A DNA stretch of 64,000 nt from Paraphaeosphaeria minitans (GCA_015832175.1 WJXW01000002.1:1488001-1552000), one strand, 5' to 3'; shown: positions 46,793-58,486, counted from the first letter of the stretch. The notes: generated from the sequence alone by a model not told the origin. A program made the numbers and translations.

Positions 46793-49445
46793 ACCTGGGC
46801 TCACGCTGAGCATACACTGAGCATCTTATGTAATCATATCACTATGGATTTCGTCCCCTCTTAATGCGCTTTTTGGTGATTGCGACATCTTCTCCTCTTC
46901 TCCAGCCCGTGACAAATATCCGCATTGGGTAAAGCGGGCCGAGACCCCCAACGAAGACAAAATGGGCATTGAATCGGTTCCCCACGAGGCAATCCAAACA
47001 TCAGCTCCAGTTGTTGGCTATCTAATGGAGCTACGGTATTTGGGCTTTACCTAGTGGAGAAGGAAGGAATTAGAGTGCGAGCGGCTCAAGGGGAAAAAGT
47101 TGCAGAGGCTAACGCGGCGCTAGCACAGAGCCTCAGCAGCCGTCTACAACATCACCATGGTATGTGTTACCTCTTACCTATCACCCCAAAAACACACTGA
47201 AGTGATATTTTGATACGAAAAATGATTCTCCCGCTCACCGTCAATCTGGGAGTTCATTCATATTGACCGTAGACGATATATGCCCTTTATCATATTCACG
47301 TGACCTTGGTCATCCTCAGGTTGTGCAGCTGATGATCATCTCTATTACACATGTACAATTGTCATGTAGATCTTTGAATTTAAAAGGTTGATTAGCGAGT
47401 TATTTCTCACTGTGTATTTTCTTCGAACAAATACGCACATCTACAAAATCAGAATCTACAACTCTATGTGCTTCCTGTTTTCCTCCGACCAGAAATTCCA
47501 GCCGTTCAGAGGCCGTATGTGATGAAATCTCTTCTTTGAACCGAAACCTATCCCTTGGTACAAAGTGGTGAAGGTCATACCAGATCGAACAACTACGTCC
47601 ATCTACGTTTCATGAGCCCTCGATGTCCTGCGTGGTAGGTCCAAATTCCAATTTTCAAAGCCTGTGTCAAAACACTTCATGGGCACAGTGGGTCTGTTGC
47701 AAGAGATGACGTTGCCGAAGTTTGATGTCTGGGGCGTTTCCCTTCGTATCAGGCAATCGATCACTGGAGTGCGAAATTTCCAACTTCGTGATGACACCCC
47801 TCTCACACGCTTGGCCACTCATACACTCCAAAGATGGGGAAATGAATCGATTATGTCCTTTGTTGGTGTTCTCGGATTTGCATCCCAAGTCCCGAGTCAA
47901 CCCAGGCATGTCTCTATTTCTTTAGCGCCAAATCACTTTTGAACATGTAAATGTCTGAAGCCTGCCATGTCTTCGCCAAAAGACCAAGTGATGCAAGATA
48001 TAGCTGCTGCCTCGTAAGACCAGCGACTATCCTATATGGAATGCGAAACGAATACATATGCCTATGCTGCTCTAGCTTCAAAAACAAGAAGCCAAGCTTT
48101 CATATTCGGTGTTCTTTCCCTCCCCCACCCAAATAGAACATCTTCAAGCACCATAGCGGCTGTCCTGTGAGCACAGTGGCGAACCAACTCCAAGTTTCGA
48201 AACGGCATGCTTATGTCTCTGCTCACTCTCTCCTAAAACCCTCCGATGCCCAGGTCATGTTCAAGGAAGCGTTGTCTGTCTCCAAAACAATTTGCCCCAA
48301 ATTAAACCACGCAATGTGTGCTGTTAGCTTCAGCGTCCCATACGGCATTAACATAGCTGGAATACTCTCAAATCATGTCGTTGCCCCTCTGGCTCCGAAA
48401 GATGAAGATTTCGCGAAAATGTCCTGAGCGCGTGCGTCGGCCCTTTAGGTAGAGCTCACTCCAAAATTCCACTTTGATGCCTCCCCTCTTGCTCAATCCG
48501 AAACGAGGAACTTGAGATCTCATGCCCAATAAACCCCCGTCAGAAGGGAAAACGCATAGTGGCTGCCTCTCGCTGCAACCTTTCACAGCCCACATTCCAA
48601 TCATCATGACAACAGTGTCATGCGTCTCCAGCTCTTCCCTCCTAAAATCTCACTCCCCCCCAGTGAGGTCTGGCGTGCGTTCTGCTTTCTAAGACTTCAG
48701 GACGGAACCACGGCGTTTCCCTGATGACCCAGTATCCATCAGAATTGAGAACAACCATTCTTGTGCCCCTGGTTGTTCCTCCAGCCAAGACGTGGCAAAA
48801 ACCACTTGACGTCCGGAGCGGACTCTGTTAATACATCCTCAAGCTCATTTAGCATGGCCGCTGCCTGAAGCCCTACCAATCTCTACACACCGAAAAGAGC
48901 AGCTACAAGAATCATGAGTTCTGGCTCCTTGTTAAAAAGGCAAGGATAACGTACGATGTCGTGAAAGTGTTGGATCATAGTCCAAGGCCTTAAAAGACGT
49001 GTTTTTCCTTCCCAAACAGGCCGCGCTCGTGGACTTGTCTGGAGTGAGCTGTGTCCGTCAGTAATCCAAAACAGCAGAACAGAAGGATCATGGGAAGCCG
49101 TGTGGACTTAACACACCAGAGCAATTGAAACAAGAATCGATACTGCAGCGCATCGCCAACCACATAAAAAGGATCCGAGGTAATAGTATAGAATGTGAAC
49201 AGTTGAATAAGCGAAGCTCCTTCAACTTCGACCTAGATAAGCCAGGGAAGCCGGAGAAAGCACTAGGAGGACAACTCGCAAAAGAGGTATTACATGGTGC
49301 ATGGACCGAGATGTCTAGAAAAAACAAACGAGCCAAGCGACCCTGAGGGGCTGGGAAAAGAGAATAGAAAAGAACAAACCAAGATTACCGCTGCCAGAAA
49401 GCAGCCATCGAAGAAAGAAATAGAATCAAATCCCTACAAACAAGT
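46793..49445. other. gene-poor stretch
   Basis: About 2.6 kb with no recognised gene. Several frames of 60-90 codons occur on both strands but none has family content. No repeats of note before the CCCCTT tract at 49460. Confidence 0.5.
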
Positions 49446-52400
49446 TCACCACGGAGTTCTCCCCTTCCCCTTCCCCTTCCCCTTCCAGCCACTCAAGCGC
49501 GGACTAAGAGCTGGAAAGGCGTCTTCATTCGCTTCCACCTCCTTCCTACTCGCCTCCTCCGCGAGGCTGAGCTGCAACGCAAACTCCAGATCATCCATCT
49601 CGGCATCTTTGCTCGATCCTGACGCACCGCCCATTCCCTCAACTGGCTTCGGGCTTCCATTCTTTTTGCCCTTTGCGTACCTGACTGAAATGTCCCACTC
49701 CTCGTCCGGAGCCAGCGAGTCAGAGGCATAGATGCCGGACGCGGACTGGTCTTGCAAAGAGAGGCGGATAGCTTCAGCAATATCAGCGTCGAGCTCGGGG
49801 TCGCTGGCCATGGTGGCCGAACTAGACTGCACTATGCTGGGCTCAGGTGTCGCTGTGTCGCTGCTGACGGCATAGCTGCTTTCGCTTTCTCTGCGCTTGA
49901 CCTCGTCCACATGTGCGGCTTCCTGCGAAAGCATCGTCGCGTAAGCCAGAGCTTCCTCGTCACTGCCCAAAAGGTCGACACCGAAGCGGCCAGCGAGGCG
50001 ACCGGCCTGTTTGCGACGTTCCACCTTCTCCCGTTCGAGCTCGTACTTCTCATTGTCAATGTAGTTTTTCAGATTGAGGCGTGTCGCGCCAACGACACGC
50101 TCGCCCACATTGTTGCTTCCGCGTTCACCACGACGAAGACGACGTTTGCTGCTCTTGTATTGATCAGCAGCGGAGGAACTGTAACTCCAGTAGCGAATCT
50201 GGTTGCCGACAGACACTGCTCCGCGCAACACTGTTGGATCGGGGTCGAGCACGATAGCGCCGGCCGCATACATGTTCACACCGACGCCCTGGACTGAAGC
50301 TTGGGCCTGTTGGATGCGTCTACGAGCGCGGGTAGCATGGCGAGAATGGAGTGTACGGACAGGTTTGGGGTCTGAAGCCAAAGGGTCCCAGGCTTGGACC
50401 AGTCCGTCATAGCCACCAATTACGACGTACAATGCTGTCAGAGCAAGGCAACTGATCTCAGGCGACTGAGTGTAGATGATCCGAACAGGATGAAGACTAT
50501 TGGAATATTCGGCACTTCGTGAGACGGGAGCGCGTAGATCCCACATAAGAACTTCGCCAGTCTTCGTACCGGCAGCAAAGAAGCGAGCACGTTGGCCAGG
50601 AATATCTGAAGGAGACGCCGGTTGACTGGCCACTGACATAGGTGAAGCATAAGGTGAAGAGGCTGTCGAGGCAGCCGAGAAACCCAGGGCGGGATCCTCT
50701 GAAAAAGTCATTGTAGCAAAAGTAGAGCAGTCGATGGCAGTAGTAACAATTTGGAGAACCCTTAGGTCGCCAAAGGTCAGATGGGACGTTCTCCACTCTT
50801 CGACCAGGTTGGACCGCTCCGGAGAGCTGCTGTCGGATGCGTAAGATTGGCTACGCATTCGATGGGGGAGCCGCTGTTGTTGAACAAGGTCAGGAGTGGT
50901 GGCACCAGACTCCCCGAAAAGTGACGCAGATTTAGACGCCTGCTGGGAAGCAACTCGAGTAGAGATGGTGCTCCCCTTGGTAATCTCACGAGTCTTCCAG
51001 CGCGTGAACCGAGTGAGCTTGGCGACATCCCCCTCTTCAAGCCCACATTCGACAACGACTATAGCTTCTCCCGCAAAGTTGCCGTCGTCGCCTGCGAAGT
51101 CAACCTCAAGACGTCTACGCATATCCCAACCGAGACACATTTTTTGGAACTCCAGGGGTTTCTTGTAAATGAACTTCTGAATTTCTCTCGTTTCGGCAAG
51201 GACTTGATCTTTGGTCAAACACATGCCATCCCAAGAGCTTCTCAGCGAGTAACTTCCGTCCATTTTCATGTCCTTGTAAGGATCTGGTCTCGCGATCCGT
51301 CTGCTGGGTTCGACGATGTTCCAGTAGACGCTGCGACCGGTGAGCCAAGCAATATACTCAGGGTAGTGCTCGTTGAGCTGGCCCTTTAGAGCTTGGCTCC
51401 TGGTGGGGAACTTGGTCAGATAGAACAGTTCGCCCAAGGCGTTGAGAGCCACAGCCCATATACGATTCTGAGCTTGGCGCTGTTGAGAGTAATTATCGTC
51501 GACAGCAATTGCTACGATTGGAACGCCTGGACTGAGCACCCAACGAGCGACAAGTTCGCCACGCTGAACACGGGTACCACGAAGGCCATCCGATCCAAGG
51601 CTGCATGCTGATATGACACCGGCTGCGGAACCCATGAGGATTCCAATCGAACCATCAGTCAGGTTGGGAATGACATTTGATTTAGCGATCCAGACACTGC
51701 AAATGGCGCCGCCGTCCACTCCAAGCTTAGGTATGCCGGCTTCCGGCATCGAGAAATCGGTCGGCTCGGCGATGAAGCGGCCTCGCTGCTCATCGGTAGC
51801 TCGGTAGTAGCAAGACCCTTCGGCACAGCCCTGGCCGTATACCATGCCATATTTCTGGGACACATCCATAACATTCGGTCGGCCGACTACTTCGCCAGAA
51901 CCTAAACCCCACTCGGCGACGCCAGGGAAGCGTTCAGAGAATTGGGCGTAGAAGTTGGGGTCGCTCTGACCCCATGGGTCGACCTTGGTGATGGTGGGGT
52001 CACTGGTGGTGCACATGCCGACATCGTCCGCTCCGTGAATCAAACGAGGAACTCGTTTGTTCAAGTCCCCTGAGCCGAACGTAGCGTGCAGGTGATTGAT
52101 AGTGGTGTACGTGAAGGCATTGTACATGTTCACCGGGGCGTTGTTCTGCGGTTGTCCGGAGCGAGCAGCAGTCACAGGCTCGATCTGGACTGGCTTGCCC
52201 CTGGCCAGCGAGCGCAGCAGTCGGGTGCGCAATATGTATTCGCTACGCCACGAAGATATTGTAGTGAGACGTGTGAAGGCACGCTTCTCCGAGCGGAAGC
52301 TGTCACCCGCCTCTTCTAGGGCTAATCGTACATCTTCATCGACAAGAGCTGTAGGCCCAGGGAAGTAGCGACTGAAGGCTTCACGCCAGGCATGAGGGGT

Positions 52401-52921
52401 GGTGACGAGGCCATTGAAGCGTTTCGAGACAAGAGACACGGCGGCAAGGTCGTTCGGAGACAGGTGGGAGAGGGCATGGGTCAAGACTTCTGTGCGGGTG
52501 TCAGACATCTAGTTGCAGGTACCGCACTGTGAGTTGACTCACCATTCGGTAGCTTCGCAATGGGACAGCTCTTATCGTCGGGTTTCCTCGCAGACTTGAT
52601 TACCTCAAATACTGGACCATGGGACCGTTTCTTAAACGTTTGGACCAAAGCATTCTCGTATTCCGTGATTCTGTTTCGGGGCGGGGGGCTCGCGGGGCTC
52701 AGTCGATTGGCGTCAGGGTCGCGGTCGCGACTGGATTCGCGCGACGCGTGCTCACCAGCGGCACCCGCAGGCACTGGCGCTCCCGGCTCCCCATGGTGGT
52801 GTGAGAGCGAGAACAGCTGCTGGTCGCGATCCTGAGGGCCATGCTGGGAGGTGGCGGGGTGTTCGGGGGCAACTTGTGGGGACAGCGTGTTCTGGGAAGC
52901 GTGTGGAGGCTCTGGTTGCAT
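49446..52921 (-). CDS. F-box protein with WD-like repeats and two C-terminal UIMs
   Basis: Exons 52921..52543 and 52489..49446, 1140 aa. The 53-nt intron (GTGAGT donor, CACAG acceptor) joins KLPN to EVLTHALSHL, completing the F-box (about residues 122-165: LPNEVLTHAL, LAAVSLVSKRFN, PHAWREAF). A long middle region forms a propeller-like repeat domain; segments such as GKTGEVLMWDLRA-type strands near residues 755-765 and IGGYDGLVQAWDPLA are WD-like. Two ubiquitin-interacting motifs close the protein: ELDADIAEAIRLSLQDQ near 1024-1041, and DDLEFALQLSLAEEA near 1091-1105. The tail ends in a GKGKGKGRTPW low-complexity run. I infer a substrate receptor of an SCF ubiquitin ligase that also binds ubiquitin. 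Start chosen at the first in-frame ATG. Confidence 0.85.
49459..49486. repeat. CCCCTT microsatellite inside the F-box gene
   Basis: Four to five CCCCTT-type hexamers, encoding the Gly-Lys dipeptide run at the C-terminus of the F-box/UIM protein. Confidence 0.85.
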
Positions 52922-53916
52922 AAAATTGAGGAAGCGGGTGGCGGGCGTTCGCGATAGACTGAGCTCAAAGATGCTGCTCAGTCGAGTGGAATATGTGTTT
53001 TGCGCGGGGTTTGGGGTCGTGATGGAGTTGTTGGCGCCTTCTGTTGTGAAATTCTGGAGATAGCTGTGCTTAGCCAACCGAGATGACGCGCTGCGCGCTC
53101 CAATCAGTCCGCCCACGAGTTGAGCTTATCACTAGCTCCCGACTTCACGCGATACTACAAGTTTTGCTGGGCTCGACTGTCTCGAAGTCTTCAAAGGCAG
53201 TGGCTGGTGGATCATATCAGCCCAACTGCGTGTTTGCATTTGCGACTCACGACACACAAGAAGATCACCGTACATCAATCAATTTGGGCCCGACAACGTG
53301 AATACCTAGTCAGTCACCGCTCGAGCACAACATCAAAACTCGTGAACAATTGCCCAGCATAAGTCGAAACAGTGTACATGATACTTGTACATGAATGGTG
53401 GCTCATCTTGGTATTACTCAGCGGGCTCCCGCCACATAATCTTCGGCGAAGTTTGCAGGTCCCACCACGCCCTCTAGTCTCCATCAGATGAACTCGGTAA
53501 TCAACAAACCCCAGTCGTTCACCATAGCGTGCCTCTGAGTCGCCGTGCGGGTCATTTGCAACTGACAGTTGGAAAGCGAATTTCCTAGAGCATCGTCCGG
53601 GAAGTAGTTTTTGATGCCAAAATCCAATCCGAAACCAAGGGATTTGTGAGCACACGGATCCATCGGTTCGTGACCCATACCTATATGCAATGTCGTTTGA
53701 TTTTGAGAGAGAATAGCCCTGGCTTGCCTAGTTATCCATTTTGACTTGGCTGTTCCTTGTTTGGACCTGCCAACCGTGAGGTTGAACGCTTCCAAAGAGC
53801 GAATCGCATCGGGAAGAACAGTCATGAAGATGGTAGCACTGTGATTGAAGATGCAGTAGTTTGAGTAGCTTCGACTGAATGGTCTGCAACACTGTCTGCG
53901 TAAGTGCTGTACTGGC
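52922..53916. other. spacer between F-box gene and ceramidase-like gene
   Basis: About 1 kb. A minus-strand frame of 113 codons (ATG at 53825, stop at 53484) has a plausible composition but no recognisable motif and is not called. The F-box gene promoter is near 52930-53100. Confidence 0.4.
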
Positions 53917-55257
53917 TCAGGAGCGGCCAGACTCGTTTACTGCAACAGAGACCCAATGACGTTTCTGGGTCCTTGGTACGACTCTTATCCACTCTCTGGT
54001 CCCTTTCAATGGCTCGCATAGCGGCCGGGGGTACACTCTACACCAGACCACTTTACCAGCTTTGGGATCCATGACTACAGGATAATGTGTGCTCTCGTTT
54101 GTGGTTGTCCAGGTATACAACCACTCGATGATCTCTTTCCGAGTCGGAAGGAGGTTGGCTTCCTTTTCCACCTGCGCTGAATTTTGGCGTAGGCCCTGGT
54201 AGAACGACGTTGTGATGCTCTTTGTCATCTTCATCTTCGTTTCATATTGCTTCGTAATGCACCCGAGCCTCTCACGACTCTCATCCAAGATTTCGTTAAG
54301 AGTATGAGCCGCCTTGTTTACAATATCAATGTCTTGAGTAACCACTGAGACCGGCTTGATTTCTACTCCATGATCGTTGAGATCGTGGTTCGTCCGAACG
54401 ATGAAGGTGTCCGACCCATCGGTCAATGCTATGCTATAGTCCTTTTCCATAGTTATGGTAGAATGGCCATCGCTGAATATGATATAAGCAGCTGTTGTGT
54501 GCCGTTTCGCGATGTCGTCAATAACTAGCTCCAAGGCAGACCGTCCTAATTCCATATACCGATAATCTGCAAGTAAATGCTGTCGCAAAATGCTTGCTAT
54601 GGAAGGACGGCGACCAAGCAATACCATTAGGTGATGCAAATAGAAGCGCAATTGGTCTCTTCTACTGGTAGCATCGTGAACAGCTCGGAAATTGAGCGAC
54701 AGACTCAGTCCTGGTCTCACACCCGTGAGAACGCCCACAAAACCAATGTACGTGATAGATGATGCAAGAACAGTGTTCGGTTGCGACGACTTGCTCCGAA
54801 TAAAGTCGAGCTGGACGACGACTTCTCTCAGGGGATCCATGGTCCAATTCAGGGTTCGAAAGTGGAGCATCTTCGCAGACGATCGAGGTTCATCATCCTC
54901 TTGGCTGAGGACGCCACCAGAAGTGCAGCCCATAAGTAGATCTAGGAGAACATTGAAAGCGACCAACAAGTACATCGGAAGACCTGTCACTTCGGCGATG
55001 CCCTTCAACTCTTCGGTCTCGTCTGAGCCGTGTACCTGGCGCAAGAAAACTCGTGATAACATATGGAAAGGTTGGATCAGTCTCAGGGGAACACCATAAT
55101 CGAGCAGCATTTCATCGAGAAGACCCGCCAAAAAGCGTAATTTGGTCGCTTGACTAAGCGCGAGAGACTTGTATCGCTCTCCCGGGGGCAGAGACAAGTC
55201 AATCACCGTCCGTGGTGGTCCCACGCAGACAGGCTCATTGGATCCGGTACTCTCCAA
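53917..55257 (-). CDS. acid-ceramidase / NAAA-like Ntn hydrolase, start unresolved
   Basis: An open frame of 446 codons ends at 53917. The N-terminal block PRTVIDLSLPPGERYKSLAL and the nucleophile region LLMGCTSGG (Cys at 54927-54925) match the acid ceramidase / N-acylethanolamine acid amidase family, in which self-cleavage exposes this Cys. LHFRTLNWTMDPLREVVVQL and SSITYIGFVGVLTGVRPGLSLSLNFR follow as in the family core. The frame has no ATG before the conserved block; the first one is at 55110, too late. One workable model adds a 12-nt first exon (55530..55519, MAQE) and a 60-nt intron to 55458, giving 517 aa. The alternative is loss of the start codon. Amide or ceramide hydrolysis in a vacuole-like compartment is inferred. 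Confidence 0.75.
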   Translation of the reverse strand: MESTGSNEPVCVGPPRTVIDLSLPPGERYKSLALSQATKLRFLAGLLDEMLLDYGVPLRLIQPFHMLSRVFLRQVHGSDETEELKGIAEVTGLPMYLLVAFNVLLDLLMGCTSGGVLSQEDDEPRSSAKMLHFRTLNWTMDPLREVVVQLDFIRSKSSQPNTVLASSITYIGFVGVLTGVRPGLSLSLNFRAVHDATSRRDQLRFYLHHLMVLLGRRPSIASILRQHLLADYRYMELGRSALELVIDDIAKRHTTAAYIIFSDGHSTITMEKDYSIALTDGSDTFIVRTNHDLNDHGVEIKPVSVVTQDIDIVNKAAHTLNEILDESRERLGCITKQYETKMKMTKSITTSFYQGLRQNSAQVEKEANLLPTRKEIIEWLYTWTTTNESTHYPVVMDPKAGKVVWCRVYPRPLCEPLKGTREWIRVVPRTQKRHWVSVAVNESGRS

Positions 55258-55690
55258 TTTTTTAGGTCGTGATGATAGTTGATGGGGGATAGCAGGGACC
55301 AGACCTCGATGATGGGCTTTAGCCAGGCAGCAGTCTGGAGCTCGCTCGAAGGTACCTACATTCCAAGTATAAGCTCTGATAGGCGATTGTTCAGCAGATT
55401 CAGGACAAGGCAGAACAGGTAAGTAAGTTGGCAGTGTGATCGAGAATTCTTGTCTCGTCTATTCACACTCAACCAGCATGATGTGGCATTTTGTTCTTGT
55501 TGAGACGCAGTTGCGCACTTCCTGTGCCATAAAGACGCGGGTGCTAGGCAATAATCGCTCACTCAAGGTTTCAAGTTGCGCAGTCACGTGATGTTAGCGG
55601 CGGACACTAGCGGCGGAAGCCAATAGTTCGGAAACAGCTCCAGAGAGCTTTCCGACAACACCACAACGAATCACCCCCACACCTCTCGCC
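55258..55690. promoter_or_regulatory. divergent promoter region
   Basis: This lies between the ceramidase-like gene and the U1A/U2B'' gene. It probably includes the missing 5' end of the ceramidase-like gene. CACGTGA occurs at about 55585, an E-box-like palindrome. Confidence 0.4.
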
Positions 55691-56591
55691 ATGGGAGACA
55701 AAATGGAGGGCGTAGTCCCCAGCGGCGGCGCGGTCGACCCCAAGTACGGGGTTCCAATCGAAACGTATGTCTCTCAAATGTGTCGTTGCAAACGCACTAA
55801 CTTTGTCGCAGCATCTACGTGAGTTGCACCTGCTTCCAGCATGCAGCTCACATTGCACCCCGTGGCTCATGCTAACGTCGCAAGGTCAACAATCTCGAGG
55901 AGCGCATCAACATCGACTACCTCAAGAAAGCTCTCGACGTCGTCTTCAAGCACTACGGCACCATTCTCGAAATCGTGGCGAAGAACAGCCTGAAGCGCAA
56001 GGGCCAGGCCTTCATCGTCTTCGACAGCGAGAAATGCGCCTTGGATGCGGTCGAGGAGATGGATGGCTTCGAGCTCTTTGGCAAGACCATGAAGGTCGCT
56101 CGCGCAAAGACTCACAGCGACGAGACAGTCAAGAGGAAGGCGCCCGAGGTGTTCGACGAGCACAAGCGCAAGCGTCTCACCCAGAAAGGTATCGTGCTCT
56201 TGCGATTAGGATTTTCCATTTGTGTTGCTGACATATCACAGACTTCAAGCGTGCGCAGGAGGATGCGAAGGCGCAGGCCAACCCTGCGGCTGCCGCCGAG
56301 AAGCCGCGCGCAAGCAAGCCAGGAGCCGCCGCCTTGATTCCGGACGAGTACGTGCGACCGAACAAGACTCTCTTTGTGCAGAACATTCCCTACGAGACGG
56401 AGGAGGCCGACCTCACGGCTATCTTTGAGCGCTTCGAAGGCTTCAAGGAGGTGCGCTACGTCAAGATGAGGGCGGTCGCTTTCGTCGAATTTGAAAACGA
56501 GCAATTCTCCATTACCGCCAAAGAGCAGACGGCAGATGCTCGCGTCGGAAAGGACCAGAAACCCCTTAAGGTCTCATACCAGCGGACGTAG
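55691..56591 (+). CDS. U1A/U2B''-type spliceosomal RRM protein with a 7-nt microexon
   Basis: Exons 55691..55764, 55812..55818 (7 nt), 55885..56188 and 56242..56591, 244 aa. The tiny exon CATCTAC is bounded by a CGCAG acceptor (branch CACTAAC) and a GTGAGT donor; the next intron has branch TGCTAAC. It is needed to make TIYVNNLEERINIDYLKKAL, the RNP2 motif of RRM1. RNP1 is RKGQAFIVF. RRM2 near residues 158-240 has TLFVQNIPYE and VRYVKMRAVAFVEF. The layout of two RRMs around a Lys/Ala-rich linker is that of the U1A/U2B''/SNF family, which binds U1 or U2 snRNA stem-loops. Which snRNP it serves here is not decidable. Confidence 0.92.
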
Positions 56592-56713
56592 GTTATTGCA
56601 TGTGGATTAGGCGTTTGAATTTCCACAGCCAAAATGCTGTGATGATGCTATTATGATACCATAACACAATACAGGGTCTCTCAACTATATAGTCATACTA
56701 CATCTGCCGAAAC

Positions 56714-57022
56714 ATGTACTCACGCACTTCTAGGCATGATGAGGTCAGGGCAGTTCCCCAGTCCGGCTCCAATGTGTACCTTCGCAGCGAACAGTGGAAG
56801 GACCCCCGCACAATTGAAGACCTCCGCAACGTGAGGATTTATCTCGAAGAGAAGGCCAAATACGCGGCCAGGAATGCCTTCCACCATCCCATGGCCAGGG
56901 GGTACATTGTACGGAATGCGTCCTGGGTTATTGACCGTGGTGAGCAGGATCCCACCGTATTTCAGCGGCCGGGCCGTCAATACCCTCCAGGCTATCAATA
57001 CCCTCCGGGCCGCCACTACTAA
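56714..57022 (+). CDS. small unrecognised protein, possible gene
   Basis: 102 codons with an ATG and no introns. It is polar and charged (VYLRSEQWKDPRTIEDLRNV, EEKAKYAARNAFHHPMARGY), ending with three PPG-Y/H units (QYPPGYQYPPGRHY). It is convergent with the V-ATPase gene, only 21 bp between the stop codons, which argues for a short compact transcript or for chance. I recognise no family. Confidence 0.4.
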   Translation: MYSRTSRHDEVRAVPQSGSNVYLRSEQWKDPRTIEDLRNVRIYLEEKAKYAARNAFHHPMARGYIVRNASWVIDRGEQDPTVFQRPGRQYPPGYQYPPGRHY

Positions 57023-57043
57023 TCTGGTACCACACGTCACCAC

Positions 57044-58049
57044 CTAAAAGATAACGTCTTGGTTTTCTTCATCACCAAACAAGTCCTGCGTCTCGGCCTC
57101 TGCGGCAGCATTGCCCTTTCCCTCTGCCTCGGCGTCCTTCTTTGATGCCTCGCGCTCAGCGTCCGCTTCGGCGGCGTCCCTCTGCTTCTTGCCGGACACC
57201 TTCTTCAGCCTGTAGAACTCTTCTCGGTCGAGCTCGTCGAGTTCCGAGTTGATGTACTTGATCGTATTTTCGGTTCGCGGTATGATGACGTGCTCACTGT
57301 CGATTGTCAGGGCATTTATTTTGGCGTTGAAGGATGGAAGATACCCACATGGCATTGACGCGACGGTTCACGACTTTGATCACTTCGTCTAATATGACAA
57401 AGGCAGTTTGTAAACTTGCCAATTCTACCAATGTCTCCACTGCCCTCGCATATGTCTCGCGTGACCTCTGCACCTGTTGACCGCCCTTGCCCAGACCAGT
57501 GAGTGCAAAGTCGTTGGCGCTGTCGGAAGTATAGCTCTCGAACTGGGGGAGGAAGACACCCGAGACGTTCTCCTGCTTGGTGCGAACGCGGAACCGTGCC
57601 TGCTTGGCCGACTCCTGGACTTGGTAGCCAATGTCACCGCCAACAGCGTAAGTGACTTCGGCGAGGGAGAAGGCAGCAATCTGCATCACGCGGCCCATTT
57701 TGCGCTTTGCCTCATCGATGCGGCGGGTGATCTCTGGGGAGTGGTTTAGCTGCAACGGACACAGAACACACATGTGGCGTGGTCGTACCTCGGAAGCGTC
57801 TGTGGGAGGTGAGTTAGCAGGGGGTCCTGGGTGATGGATGCCATGACGACGGGGAGTGCATACTTTGTGAGTGCCTCGCTCTTGCGCTTAAGCAAGTCGT
57901 GGCCGATCTGAGCACCCTTGAGCTTCGTCTTCATCAGCCCCAGCGACTGGCGCGTGGGGAAGACGGCCTCTCTCGCCTGATGGTGGTGTCAGTGGTGCTG
58001 CAGCATAGCTATCTTGATGCGGCTGGCGACCTACCCCGCTGCCTGACAT
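57044..58049 (-). CDS. VMA8: V-type H+-ATPase subunit D, with an 11-nt microexon
   Basis: Exons 58049..58035 (15 nt), 57976..57864, 57799..57789 (11 nt), 57733..57349 and 57296..57044, 258 aa. The order gives AREAVFPTRQSLGLMKTKLKG, then LLKRKSEALTK, then the microexon ACGCTTCCGAG encoding RFR, then EITRRIDEAKRKMGRVMQIA and FSLAEVTYAVGGDI. The last intron joins RRVNAI to EHVIIPRTENTIKYINSELD. Both introns around the microexon have normal donors, and the first has a TGCTAAC branch site. Family role: the central rotor stalk of the V1 sector on the vacuole. The Glu/Ala-rich tail ends in DLFGDEENQDVIF. The gene shares a divergent promoter with SYF1. Confidence 0.94.
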
Positions 58050-58486
58050 GGCGAGATGCTGGGCCGACCGAGTGACGGAGTAAAGTAGCAGCGGAGAAGA
58101 CGTGGGAATGCAGGTCGCGGCGTTGGGGCGCGGTATGGCTGTGGGGTCGGGGCGATGCAGCGTTGGTGAATTGCACGTTGTTGCTAATGACGGCACAGCT
58201 CAGACGCTTTCTTAGCAGCTGCTGCACGGCCACGGCTGCAGTCAGGCCGCCGGGCGTTGCTGGCTGCTGTTGGCGCCATGTTTTGGGCACGGGCCACGGC
58301 GCTGACCGCCCGTCCGAACTCCCTCAGATTCTTGACCTCGTCTCCACCTTCACGGCCACCTCGAGCACGCACGATTCCCTCGTCCCTGCCCTCCGCGGGC
58401 TCTCCTACGCCTTTGCCGGCGACACAATGCCCGGCGAGCTGCTCCGCACCGTGACGGCGAGCCTCTCGCGGCCGCCCAAGCGCAAG
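58050..58486. promoter_or_regulatory. divergent promoter between V-ATPase D and SYF1 genes
   Basis: About 440 bp (380 bp if SYF1 starts at 58427), GC-rich, no clear TATA box, as expected for two housekeeping genes. Confidence 0.45.

Noticed and set aside
53484..53825. A 113-codon minus-strand frame downstream of the ceramidase-like gene
   Set aside because: It has an ATG but no recognised motif and no supporting intron structure; kept out for lack of evidence.
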